This document shows, piece after piece, positions 1 through 9,555 of a stretch of DNA of 64,000 bases; positions within the stretch are counted from its first letter, which is position 1; the number at the start of each line of letters is the position of its first letter. The position numbers and the translations under genes are program-made. Location of the stretch: assembly GCA_965112735.1 (NCBI GenBank), contig OZ218951.1:1674001-1738000 (forward strand). The letters are read 5' to 3'. The notes beneath the pieces were generated by a model. It was not told the origin of the DNA. It worked only from the letters and a program-made list of their open reading frames with translations, and made no database searches. This DNA is from Phaeosaccion multiseriatum (lineage: Eukaryota > Ochrophyta, other classes).

Positions 1-184
1 TCCACAGAAGAGCACGATGGGCTTCCTCTGGCACCAGCTGGACTTTACTGTATGCTTTCCGTGGCTCACGAGTAAACAGTTGGCGGACTTTACTTGGAAC
101 GCCAACTGTTTACTCGTGAGCCACGGAAAGTATACAGTAAAGTCCAGCTGGTGCCAGAGGAAGCCCATCGTGCTCTTCTGTGGA
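1..184. repeat. 85-bp near-perfect palindrome (fold-back) at window edge
   Basis: Positions 1-85 are the reverse complement of 100-184 with a single mismatch, around a 14-base spacer (86-99). The right arm is continuous with the open frame of the gene that follows, so the left arm looks like an inverted copy of coding sequence. The frame is closed upstream by TAA at 73-75, so the true 5' end of the gene is not readable here. It could be a real inverted duplication or a chimeric read at a contig end. Confidence 0.9.
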
Positions 185-2319
185 TTATGCGTGCGCCAGA
201 AAACATGATTGATGGTGTTCGTGGCGACGACAGGCTCAAGGCCATCCAAACCGTGTTTGAGACCTCAGCCTTGTTCGTGGACCAGCAACTTCGCGGCAGG
301 GGCAAGACGCTGGATGACCGCGCCACCTTCCATGCGCTTCTGGTGTGCGCTGCTCAGCGGCAGGACAGGAGGACTACGGAAACTCTCCTGCAGAATCTTC
401 CCTTCTGGGATGCGGCACAGGTTCTGAGGCCGGAGGCGTTTCGCGGCCTTTCGCTGTTCAATGAGTTCTCAGTCGGGGGGGGGCTATGGCGAAAAGAGGA
501 AGCCTGGTGGTTTCCGCAAGTCGCGTGGTGTAAATGTCAGTGAGCCCATCCGAGTGGAGTCGCTCCTGGTAAAGTATCCGGCGAGCTTTCGGGACGCGCT
601 GGGTGCCCGGCTCCAAGGTCTGGGCCGAAAGCCCTACAGGAGTCTACAGGATGTGCGCGAGGCCGCCACAGGGGCTTGCCGCCTGGACGTCATCACCTAC
701 GACGAGCTCCAGCACATAGAGTGGCTCTGCCGCAGAGTGGAGAGTCGCTTCGAGCAGATTTGTCTAGCCGGGGGTGACGAGGAGGAGGATTGGGGTGATG
801 AGCCGGGCCGTGACGCCCAGCCTGGGGGAAGGGGACGCGAGACGGACTCTTACAAGAAGTATCGCATCTTTATGGAGATTCTTCACGACGTGAGTACTCG
901 AGCGTGTGCGTTGCGTGTGTATGTGTTGGAGTGTGTGTAGCTGTGGCTGTTTGTGTGTGTGTGTACCATGTCCCTCCCGCTGTACAGCAGCTAACGAGCT
1001 GGACCCTACCCGTCTTCCTTCCCAAACTCCAGAACTTCTTGCTTCACCTGTCCAGAATCTACAAGCGGGCCACTTCTCTGAGCAGCTCGTTTCTGCTGTC
1101 GATGGTGCTCGAGGCCAGAGTAGGCAAGGTGTTCCCAGCAGCGGACCCTCGCCGCGCATCGCCCCTTCACTTGGGCAGCACAAGGGAACTCCGCCGCGAG
1201 CTCCTCTCCCTCATGAGCCTTCTCGGTTCAGACGGCTGCATCAGACCCCACCAGGCTGAGCTGGGATTGAAGGCGCGAAAGAGCGAGCGTAGGGTCATGC
1301 GCATCATGCGAGACGTTCTCCGTATCGTCGGAGGCAAGAAGGGCGGCACAATTTACAGGCGCTACAGCGGCACCAGCATACACGGCAAAGCGCTCTTCTG
1401 CTACGTCGTCTACCTACGCCACCCCCACGTGAGTACATGGCTGGCCCGCTCGCCGCTGCCCTCGCCCCTCCCCCCCCCCCTCATGCCGCTCTCCCTCTCC
1501 ACCCACCCACTGTGCAGCTGTGGGCCATCCTCGGCATCCTCGCTGGCAACGGTTCCAGCAAGGTCTCCGACCGGTTCAGTCACGCCCGGAGGATGCTCTT
1601 CTGCTACACCATGTCCGACGCCCCGACTCTCAAGGATGAGGAGGCAGCGCAAACGGACTTTGCCAAATCCGCCGTTACTTTCTTCTCCGGCATGATCGAT
1701 GGTATGTGGTAGAACAACACAACCAGGGAAAGACACCAAGCGCTTGGCTCCTCCGGTCGATAATAAACTCGCTGACAGCCTTGCTCCTCCTCGCCCCCCC
1801 CCCCACCACCAATGTCTGTGTGCGTGAACCACAGGAGACGGTCACAACGGCAGTCTCAAGAAGCGCAAGCGCAAGGGCAAGAAGGGCAAGAAGGGCAAGG
1901 GCAAGAGCAAGGGCAAGGGCAAGCGCGGGAGGAGGCAGATTGGTCGACGGCGGGCCATTCTGGCGCTCTTCTCCACCAATCGGGGTGAGCTCGACTTCTG
2001 GCGTCGGCTTCTCCTGTGGGCGGTGCCCAAGCTCACAGACAAGCCGCTCAACAGGACGACAGCAGAGGAGTGCATCTACGTCCCCAAGAAGCTTCTCAAG
2101 GCCAAGGACGGGCGGGTCCTGGACCCCTGCTGCAGGCTGCAGTGGACAACCATCGAGGATGTCGTCAACCTCACCACGACAGCAGAGGAGTGCATCTACG
2201 TCCCCAAGAAGCTTCTCAAGGCCAAGGACGGGCGGGTCCTGGACCCCTGCTGCAGGCTGCAGTGGACAACCATCGAGGATGTCGTCAACCTCACCAAGGC
2301 CGTCAACATCCCACGTTGA
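100..2319 (+). CDS. Unrecognised basic protein, 5'-partial, with frameshift and duplicated C-terminus
   Basis: I do not recognise the family. Exons that join in phase are 100-889, 988-1428, 1518-1701 and 1835-2319, with donors GTGAGT, GTGAGT and GTATGT and acceptors ending CAG. A one-base frame change is needed in the poly-G run near 470-481; one G fewer fuses the two open frames, so a homopolymer error is likely. The second exon is helical and Leu/Arg-rich. The last exon opens with a Lys/Gly/Arg-rich stretch (KKRKRKGKKGKK), which looks like a nuclear or nucleolar signal. The C-terminus contains a 40-residue in-frame tandem duplication and then ends abruptly inside an inverted copy of itself. 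The frame seems real because three introns preserve it; the function is unknown. Confidence 0.6.
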
Positions 2320-2455
2320 CGGCCTTGGTGAGGTTGACGACATCCTCGATGGTTGTCCACTGCAGCCTGCAGCAGGGGTCCAGGACCCGCCCGTCCTTGG
2401 CCTTGAGAAGCTTCTTCGGGACGTAGATGCACTCCTCTGCTGTCGTCCTGTTGAG
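2047..2455. repeat. 120-bp tandem duplication plus inverted copy
   Basis: Units 2056-2175 and 2176-2295 are direct copies with a period of exactly 120 bp (40 codons). Positions 2315-2455 are the reverse complement of the same sequence with one mismatch, around a 7-base spacer (2308-2314). The inverted arm extends into the flank of the first direct copy (CTCAACAGG), so its template included that flank. The inverted arm supplies the stop codon at 2317-2319. Confidence 0.93.
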
Positions 2456-2466
2456 GGGCGGAGGGC

Positions 2467-2550
2467 GTCCAGCTCAGGCTCTCCCGCAAGAAGATGGACG
2501 ACCCGAGGGCAGAGTACGGGTGCGGACATGGCGAGGTTTTGGATGATTGA
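2467..2550 (+). pseudogene. Probable displaced original C-terminus of the preceding gene
   Basis: Directly after the inverted copy a short frame reads a charged peptide containing LRLSRKKMDDP and GCGHGEVLDD, then TGA. Its composition matches the preceding basic protein. It lies where coding sequence would resume if the inverted copy had been inserted into the last exon. This is inference; no homologue is available. Confidence 0.35.
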
Positions 2551-2729
2551 AATACATTCAACTTCTCTTCCCTCTCGAGTCGTCTTCGCGAGAAGGCCCT
2601 TCCCACATCTCTCATCTGCCTGCGCTCGCGTCCCGAGTGCCACCGGACCAGGAGCAGCCAGCACGATGGGAGTAGCAGCAGCAGTAGCAGCAGCAGCACT
2701 AGTAGTAGCAGCAGCAGTAGTAGCAGCAG

Positions 2730-3448
2730 TAGTAGTAGCAGCAGCAATAGTATTAGTAGTAGTAGTAGTAAGAGTAGTAGTAGTAGGAGGAGGAGGAAAG
2801 CTGTAGTTTTGTCAGACCGACCATCTAATCGAATGCCAACGACACTATCCACATCTCACTCAAAAACAGACGTGCTCATCTGTCCTGGCTCATCCCCACC
2901 CTCACCCTAACCCGTGAGTGAGTGAATGAATGCGTGAGTGAGTGGGTGCGTGCGTGTGTGCGTGCGTGTGTGCGTGTGTGCGTGCGTGAGTGAGGGAGGG
3001 AGTGAATGAGGGTGTCAGTGAGTGAGGTAGTGAGGGAGTGAGAGGGTGAGTGATTGAGTGAGTGAGTGAGTGAGTGAGTGAGTGAGTGAGTGAGTGAGTG
3101 AGTGAGTGAGTGAGTGAGTGAGTGAGTGAGAGAGAAAGTGAGTCAGTGAGTGATTGAGTGAGTCAGTGAATGAGTGAGTGAGGGAGTGAGGGAGTGAGGT
3201 AGTGAGTGCGTGAGTGAGTGCAGCAGCAGCAGTAGTAGCAGCAGCAATAGTATTAGTAGTAGTAGTAGTAGTAGTAGTAGTAGGAGGAGGAGGAGGAGGA
3301 AAGCTGTAGTTTTGTCAGACCGACCATCTAATCGAATGCCAACGACACTATCCGCATCTCACTCAAGAAGAGACGTGCTCATCTGTCCTGGCTCATCCCC
3401 ACCCTCACCCTCACTCTCACCCGTGAGTGAGTGAATGAATGCGTGAGT
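2730..3448. repeat. About 210-bp segment repeated directly, about 0.5 kb apart
   Basis: A block running from an AGC/AGT trinucleotide tract through a unique stretch (GCTGTAGTTTTGTCAGACC) into GTGAGTGAGTGAATG occurs at about 2730-2935 and again at about 3230-3448 with a few substitutions. The copies flank a stretch of GAGT repeat, so the satellite and its unique edge were duplicated together. No gene is seen from 2551 to the satellite block. Confidence 0.8.
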
Positions 3449-5755
3449 GAGTGAGGGAGGGGGGGGAGGGGGGGGGGGGTTGAGGGATTGAGTGAGTGAC
3501 TGGGAGATCGAGTGAGTGCGTGAGTGAGGGACTGAGTGCGTGAGTGAGTGAGGAAGTGAGTGAGTGAGTGAGTGAGTGAGTGCGTGAGGGAGGGAGTGAG
3601 TGCGGGAGTGAGTGAGTGAGTGAGTGGATGGGTGAGTGAGTGCGTGAGTCAGTGAATGAGTGAGTGAGGGAGTGAGGGAGTGAGGTAGTGAGTGCGTGAG
3701 TGAGTGAGTGCGGGAGGGAGGGAGTGCGTGAGTGAGTGCGTGAGTGAGTGAGTGAGTGGGTGGGTGGGTGAGTGAGTGAGTGATTGAGTGAGGGAGGGAG
3801 GGAGTGAGGTAGTGAGTGCGTGAGTGAGTGAGTGCGTGAGTGAGTGAGTGCGTGAGTGAGTGAGTCAGTGAGCGAGGGACTGAGTGAGTGAATGAGTGAG
3901 TGAGTGATTGAGTGAGTGAATGAGTGGGTGAGGGAGTGAGGGAGTGAGGTAGTGAGTGCGTGAGTGAGTGAGTGCGTGAGTGAGTGCGTGAGTGAGTGAG
4001 TGAGTGAGTGAGTGAGTGGATGGGTGAGTGAGTGCGTGAGTGAGGGAGTGAGTGAGTCAGTGAGTGAGTGAGTGATTGAGTGAGTGGGTGAGTGAGTGAG
4101 TGAGTGAGTGAGTGAGTGAGTGAGTGAGTGAGTGAATGAGTGATACGAGTGAGGGAGTGAGGGAGTGAGGGAGTGAGGGAGTGAGTGAGGGAATGAGTGA
4201 GGGAATGAGTGAGTGAGGTAGTGAGTGAGTGAGTGAGTGAGTGAGTGAGTGAGTGAGTGAGTGAGTGAGTGGGTGGGTGAGTGAATGAGCGAGTGAGTGA
4301 GGGACTGTGTGCGTGAGTGAGTGCGTGAGTGAGTGCGTGAGTAACTGAGGGACTGAGTGAGTGAGGGAGTGAGTGAGTGAGAGAGTGAGTAGGTGAGTGA
4401 GTGAGTGAGTGAGTGAGTGAGTGAGTAAGGGAGGGAGTGAGTAAGGGAGGGAGTGAGGGACTGATTGACTGACTGACTGACTGACTGACTGAGTTAGTGA
4501 GTTAGTGAGGGAGGGAGTGAGTGAGGAAGGGAGTGAGTGAGTGAGTGAGTGAGTTAGTGAGGGACTGAGTGAGTGAGGGAGTGCGTGAGGGAGGGAGTGC
4601 GTGAGTGAGGCAGTGAGTGAGGTAGTGAGGTAGTGAGTGAGTGAGTGAGTGAGGTAGTGAGTGAGGGACTGAGTGAGGGACTGAGTGAGTGAGTGAGGGA
4701 CTGACTGACTAAGTGAGTGAGTGAGTGAGGGACTGAGTGAGTGAGTGAGTGAGTGAGTGAGTGAGTGAGTGAGTGAGGGAGTGAGTGAGTGAGTGTAAGA
4801 AGGCATCCTTTTGCTAGGCTGACAGCTATCCACTGAATATTCACGGGAAGGATCGACCTTAACTGACAGGCATGTAAGAAGGCATCCTTTTGCTAGGCTG
4901 ACAGCTACCCCGGTGAATATTCAGTGGATAGCTGTCAGCCTAGCAAAAGGATGCCTTCTTACATGAGTGAGTGAGTGAGTGGGGTAGTGAGTGAGGGACT
5001 GAGTGAGGGACTGAGTGAGTGAGTGAGGGACTGACTGACTAAGTGAGTGAGTGAGGGACTGAGTGAGGGACTGAGTAAGGGACTGAGTGAGTGAGTGAGG
5101 GCCTGACTGACTCAGTGAGGTAGTGAATGAGGGACTGAGTGAGGGACTGACTGCGTGAGTGAGTGAGGAAGTGAGTGAGTGAGTGAGTGAGTGCGTGAGG
5201 GAGGGAGTGAGTGCGGGAGTGAGTGAGTGAGGGAGTGAGGGAGTGAGGGAGTGAGTGAGGGAGTGAGTCAGTGAATGAGTGAGTGAGGGAGTGAGGGAGT
5301 GAGGTAGTGAGTGCGTGAGTGAGTGAGTGCGTGAGTGAGTGAGTAAGTAAGTGAATGAGTGAGTGGGTGGATGGGTGGGTGAGTGAGAGAGTGAGTGAGT
5401 GAGAGAGTGAGAGAGTGAGTGAGTGAGTGAGTGAGTTAGTTAGTGAGGGACTGACTGACTGACTGAGTGAGTGAGGGAGTGAGTGAGTGAGTGAGGGAGT
5501 GCGTGAGTGAGGGAGTGCGTGAGTGAGTGAGTGAGTGAGTGAGTGAGTGAGGGAGGGAGTGCGTGAGTGCGTGAGGGAGTGAGTGAGTGAGTCAGTGAAT
5601 GAGTAAGTGAGGGAGTGAAGGAGTGAGGTAGTGAGTGCGTGAGTAAGTAAGTGAGTGAGTGAGTGCGTAAGTGAGTGAGTGCGTGAGTGAGTGCGTGAGT
5701 GAGTGAGTGAGTGAGTGAGTGAGTGCGTGAGTGAGTGAGGGAGTGAGTGAGTGGG
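2911..5755. repeat. (GAGT)n satellite-like tract
   Basis: About 2.8 kb of imperfect GAGT repeat with GGGA, GCGT, GACT and GTAG variants, interrupted by the repeated unique block near 3.2-3.4 kb and by a fold-back element at 4794-4964. Long open frames here on the minus strand (THSL, PSLT repeats) are products of the repeat and not genes. Confidence 0.95.
4794..4964. mobile_element. Fold-back element with 50-bp inverted arms
   Basis: Arms 4795-4844 and 4913-4962 are perfect inverted repeats beginning GTAAGAAGGCATCC. The 68-bp middle carries an extra direct copy of the first about 33 bp of the arm (4874-4906). The element is flanked on both sides by GAGT repeat, so a target duplication cannot be read. 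It has no coding capacity. A fold-back or MITE-like insertion is the simplest reading. Confidence 0.65.
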
Positions 5756-8335
5756 AGGTAAAGTGGAGGGAGGGAGTGGGAAGGAGAGTGCAGGGAGGGA
5801 GGGAGGGAAGGCACGAAGGAAGGAAGGATGGAGGGAGTGGGAAGGAGAGTGGAGGGAGGGAGGGAGGGAGGGAGGGAGGGAGTGAGTGGGGGAGGGAGGA
5901 AGGGAGGGAGGGAGTGGGAGGGAAAGTGGAGGGAGGGAGTGGGAAAGAGAGCGGAGGGGGGAGGGAAGGAGCGAGGGAGGGAGGGAGGGAGGGAGGGAGG
6001 GAGGGAGGGACGGAGGGAGGGACGGAGGGGGGGAGGGAGGGAGGGAGGGAGCGAGCGAGGGAGGGAGGGAGGGAGGGAGGGATCGAGATAGCGAGGGGGG
6101 CGGGATAAGAGTGAGGGAGAGAGGGAGGAAGGGAGGGAGGGAGGGAGGGAGGGAGGGAGGGAGATAGCGAGGGGGGGGGGGATAAGAGTGAGGGAGAGAG
6201 GGAGGAAGGGAGGGAGCGAGTGGGAGCGAAAGTGGAGGGAGGGAGTGGGAAGGAGGGAGTGCGGGGAGGGGGGAGGGTGGGAGGCAGGGAGGGAGGGAGG
6301 GAGGGAGAGAGGGAGGGAGGGACGGAGGGAAGGAAGCAGGCAGGCAGGCAGGGAGGGAGGGAGGGACGGAGGGAGGGAGGGAGGGAGGGAGGGAGGGAGC
6401 GAGATAGCGAGGGGGGGGGGGATAAGAGTGAGGGAGAGAGGGAGGAAGGGAGGGAGCGAGTGGGAGCGAAAGTGGAGGGAGGGAGTGGGAAGGAGGGAGT
6501 GCGGGGAGGGGGGAGGGTGGGAGGCAGGCATGGAGGGAGGGAGGGAGGGAGAGAGGGAGGGAGGGACGGAGGGAAGGAAGCAGGCAGGCAGGCAGGGAGG
6601 GAGGGAGGGAGGGAGGGAGGGAGGGAGGGAGGGAGCGAGGGAGGGAGGGGAGGAGGGAGGGAGGGGGGGAGAGAGTGGGAAGAAGGAGGGAGGGAGGGAG
6701 GGAGGAAGGGAGGGAGGGAGTGGGAGGGAAATTGGACGGAGGGAGTGGGAAAGAGAGTGGAGGGAGGAAGGGAGGGAGGGAGGGAGGGATAAGAGTGAGG
6801 GAGAGAGGGAGGAAGGGAGGGAGGGAGGGAGGGAGGGAGGGAGGGAGGGAGGGAGGGAGGGAGGGAGGGAGGGAGGGAGGAGGGAGGGAGGGAGGGAGGG
6901 GAGGAGGGAGGGAGGGAGGGAGAGAGTGGGAAGAAGGAGGGAGGGAGGGAGGGAGGAGGAAGGGAGGGAGGGAGTGGGAGGGAAATTGGACGGAGGGAGT
7001 GCGAAAGAGAGTGGAGGGAGGAAGGGAGGGAGGGAGGGAGGGAGGGAGGGAGGGAGGGAGGGAGGGAGGGAGGGAGGGAGGGAGGGAGGGAGGGAGGGAG
7101 GGAGGAAGGGAGAGAGGGAGGATGGGAGGGAGGAGAGGGAGGGAGAGAGGGAGGGAGGGACGGAGGGAGGGAGGGAGGGAGGGAGGGAGGGAGGGAGGGA
7201 GGAAGGGAGGGAGGGACGGAGGGAGGGAGGGAGGGAGGGAGGGAGCGAGGGAGGGAGGGAGGGAGGGAGTGGGAGGGAAAATGGACGGAGGGAGTGGGAA
7301 AGAGAGTGGAGGGAGGAAGGGAGGGAGGGAGGGAGGAAGGAAGGAAGGAAGGAAGGAAGGAAGGGAGGGAGGGAGGGAGGGAGGGAGGGAGGGAGGGAGG
7401 GAGGGAGGGAGGGAGGGAGGGAGGGAGGGAGGGAGGGAGGGAGGGAGGGAGGGAGGGAGGGAGGGAGGGAGGGAGGGAGGGAGGGAGGGAGGGAGGGAGG
7501 GAGGGAGGGAGGGAGGGAGGGAGGGAGGGAGGGAGGGAGAGAGTGGGAAGAAGGAGGGAGGGAGGGGGGGAGGAAGGGAGGGAGGGAGGGAGGGAGGGAG
7601 GGAGGGAGGGAGGGAGGAAGGGAGGGAGGGAGGGAGGGAGGGAGGGAGGGAGGGAGGGAGGGAGGGAGGGAGGGAGGGAGGGAGGGAGGGAGGGAGGGAG
7701 GGAGGGAGGGAGGGAGGGAGAGAGTGGGAAGAAGGAGGGAGGGAGGGGGGGAGGAAGGAAGGAAAGGAGGGAGGGAGGGAGGGAGGGAGGGAGGGAGGGA
7801 GGGACGGAGGGAGGGAGGGAGGAAGGGAGGGAGGGAGGGAGGGAGGGAGGGAGGGAGGGAGGGAGGGAGGGAGTGGGAAGAAGGAGGGAGGGAGGGAGGA
7901 AGGGAGGGAGGGAGTGGGAGGGAAATTGGACGGAGGGAGTGGGAAAGAGAGTGGAGGGAGGAAGGGAGGGAGGGAGGGAGGGAGGGAGGGAGGGAGGGAG
8001 GGAGGGAGGGAGGGAGGGAGGGAGGGAGGGAGGGAGGGAGGGAGGGAGGGAGGGAGGGAGGGAGGGAGCGAGGGAGGGAGGGAGGGAGGGAGGGAGGGAG
8101 GGAGGGAGGGAGGGAGGGAGCGAGATATCGAGGGGGGGGGGATAAGAGTGAGGGAGAGAGGGAGGAGGGGAGGGAGGGAGGGAGGGAGGGAGGGAGGGAG
8201 GGAGAGAGGGAGGAAGGGAGGGAGGGGAGGGAGGGAGGGAGGAAGGGAGGGAGGGGAGGGAGGGAGGGAGGGAGGAAGGGAGGGAGGGAGAGAGGGAGGG
8301 AGGGAGGGAGGGAGGGAGGGAGGGAGGGAGGTGTG
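5756..8335. repeat. (GGGA)n tract with higher-order repeats
   Basis: About 2.6 kb of GGGA repeat, nearly pure purine on the plus strand. A higher-order structure is visible: a 240-bp unit starting at GAGATAGCGAGGGG recurs at 6161 and 6401, and the landmark GAAATTGGACGG or a variant recurs near 6727, 6981, 7276 and 7923. Very long open frames occur on both strands (REGG or PPSL repeats); these are repeat artefacts. Confidence 0.95.
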
Positions 8336-8689
8336 GTGGAGCTGGGTTAGGCTCAATTACGTATTATTAGGTAGGCAGGACAGTAAGTCAATGATGGGGG
8401 ACGCGGCCTTTTTGGGGCCTGGTTGGCCCCTCCGCACTCCTGAACCCGATAAGACCAAGTGGATTGCTTCCTGAAAACAAGGGAGCTGTCCAGGGTCTTA
8501 GGGTGGGAAAGCCCTCGTTATTAATACACTTGGTGTCAGCATTGGACTCTTCTCTCTCCTCTATTGGGACCACGAACGCAGCGCTCAGCTTGGAGGTGCC
8601 TTGCTCCTCTTAAATAGAGGGAGGTACAGGCCTCACAGGCTCAAGCAATGGAGCCGATTAATAGGATCACCTTAGAAACTGAAACTGAA
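8336..8689. other. Unique spacer containing copy 1 of a dispersed repeat
   Basis: No gene seen. Positions about 8500-8635 resemble 10775-10905 (shared words include CTTCTCTCTCCT, TTGGGACC, CAGCGCTCAGCTTGG and AGAGGGAGGTA), roughly 75-80 percent by eye over about 125 bp. This could be a decayed transposon end or LTR remnant. Confidence 0.55.
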
Positions 8690-8697
8690 AGTGTGTT

Positions 8698-9108
8698 CGG
8701 CCCCATGCACGCCTAGCGGCCTACTAGGCCTATTTGGGAAAATTGCCCGGCCTAGCGAGGGCCGTAGGCCCTCGGCCTATTCATATGCCGCCGCCTAGGC
8801 GGCCTAGGCGGACCGGAGGCCCGCGTAGGGCAGACGCCAGCCAACTAGTAGGCGGACGGTGGGAGTGCCCAGCCAGAGTGCAAAGAGCAAATGCATGGGA
8901 TGGATTGGAAGTGAGGAGTAGACTTCGTTCGTGTTTTCTCTTCCGCCTCGCTGGCCCTACGAGGAGTGCAGACCTACAGGTGTGCTGCTACCCACTGGCT
9001 AGGCGGCACCACGCACGCGCCCACGGTCACTGGGAGGCTGCCTAGAGGCGGGCTGTATAGGCCGCCGGCCTAGGCCTAGAGCAAAACCGCTAGGCGTGCA
9101 TGGGGCCG
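8698..9108. mobile_element. 411-bp TIR element, hAT-like MITE candidate
   Basis: The ends are perfect 22-bp inverted repeats starting CGGCCCCATGCACGCC. The flanks are AGTGTGTT (8690-8697) and AGTGTGTG (9109-9116), an 8-bp target duplication with one mismatch, although the right flank is (GT)n. The interior is GC-rich with many CCTAGG-type palindromes and no transposase. An 8-bp duplication is typical of hAT elements; assignment beyond that is inference. Confidence 0.65.
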
Positions 9109-9142
9109 AGTGTGTGTGTGTGAGAGAGAGAGAGAGAGTCTC

Positions 9143-9207
9143 AACCCCTGATACACTATCCGCTATCCCTATCGAGAATGTGGGCGATAGCTAGTGTATC
9201 AGGGGTT
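9143..9207. mobile_element. 65-bp MITE of the ACCCCTGA family
   Basis: Perfect 16-bp inverted ends (AACCCCTGATACACTA). The core CTATCGAGAATGTGG and GCGATAG matches the core of the element at 54341-54457, so the two are members of one family. It lies between two GA-rich microsatellites, which hides any target duplication. Confidence 0.7.
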
Positions 9208-9422
9208 CTTGAAGAGAGAGAGAGCGAGAGAGAGAGAGAGAGGCAGAGAGAGAGAGAGATGAGAGTGTCATGGTGAGGAGGAGGGGGGGCGTGGGCCCCA
9301 GGTGTGAGCACCTTTGAAGGGTGTCGGCCGGTGCGCCCTGAGAGGGGAAGGAAAAAAAAAAAAAAACGCTACGTAAGCACTACGTAAGGGCGAGAAAAAG
9401 GCTCACAAACCGGAACTTAAAA

Positions 9423-9519
9423 TTCTCGTACCAGGGCTCGAACCTGGGATACTTGATTTCATTAGTGGACTCTCGACCGCTTTCAAAGTCAAGTGTCGTA
9501 ACCACTAAACTATACGAAG
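9423..9519 (-). tRNA. tRNA-Gln(UUG) with 25-nt intron
   Basis: Read on the minus strand: acceptor CTTCGTA/TACGAGA, U8-A9, D arm with GG and A21, anticodon stem CTTGA/TCAAG, loop C-U-UUG-A-A, a 4-base variable loop, T arm CCAGG-TTCGAGC-CCTGG, discriminator A. The anticodon (34-36) is at 9486-9484. The anticodon stem only pairs if 9458-9482 is removed, immediately after position 37, the canonical site of eukaryotic tRNA introns. The weak point is a C1-A72 mismatch, which could mark a degenerate copy. Confidence 0.62.
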
Positions 9520-9555
9520 AAAATGTGCCGAAATCAGGACTTCTGATTCGTCATA

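Noticed and set aside
2911-5755. CRISPR array or centromeric satellite
   Set aside because: No spacer/repeat alternation of CRISPR type. Tetranucleotide periodicity without a nucleosome-length monomer gives no reason to call a centromere.
5039-8356. 1105-residue open frame of PPSL/THSL repeats on the minus strand, and 720- and 599-residue REGG frames on the plus strand
   Set aside because: They arise because a 4-bp repeat without stop codons is open in several frames at once; there is no non-repeat domain and no intron structure.
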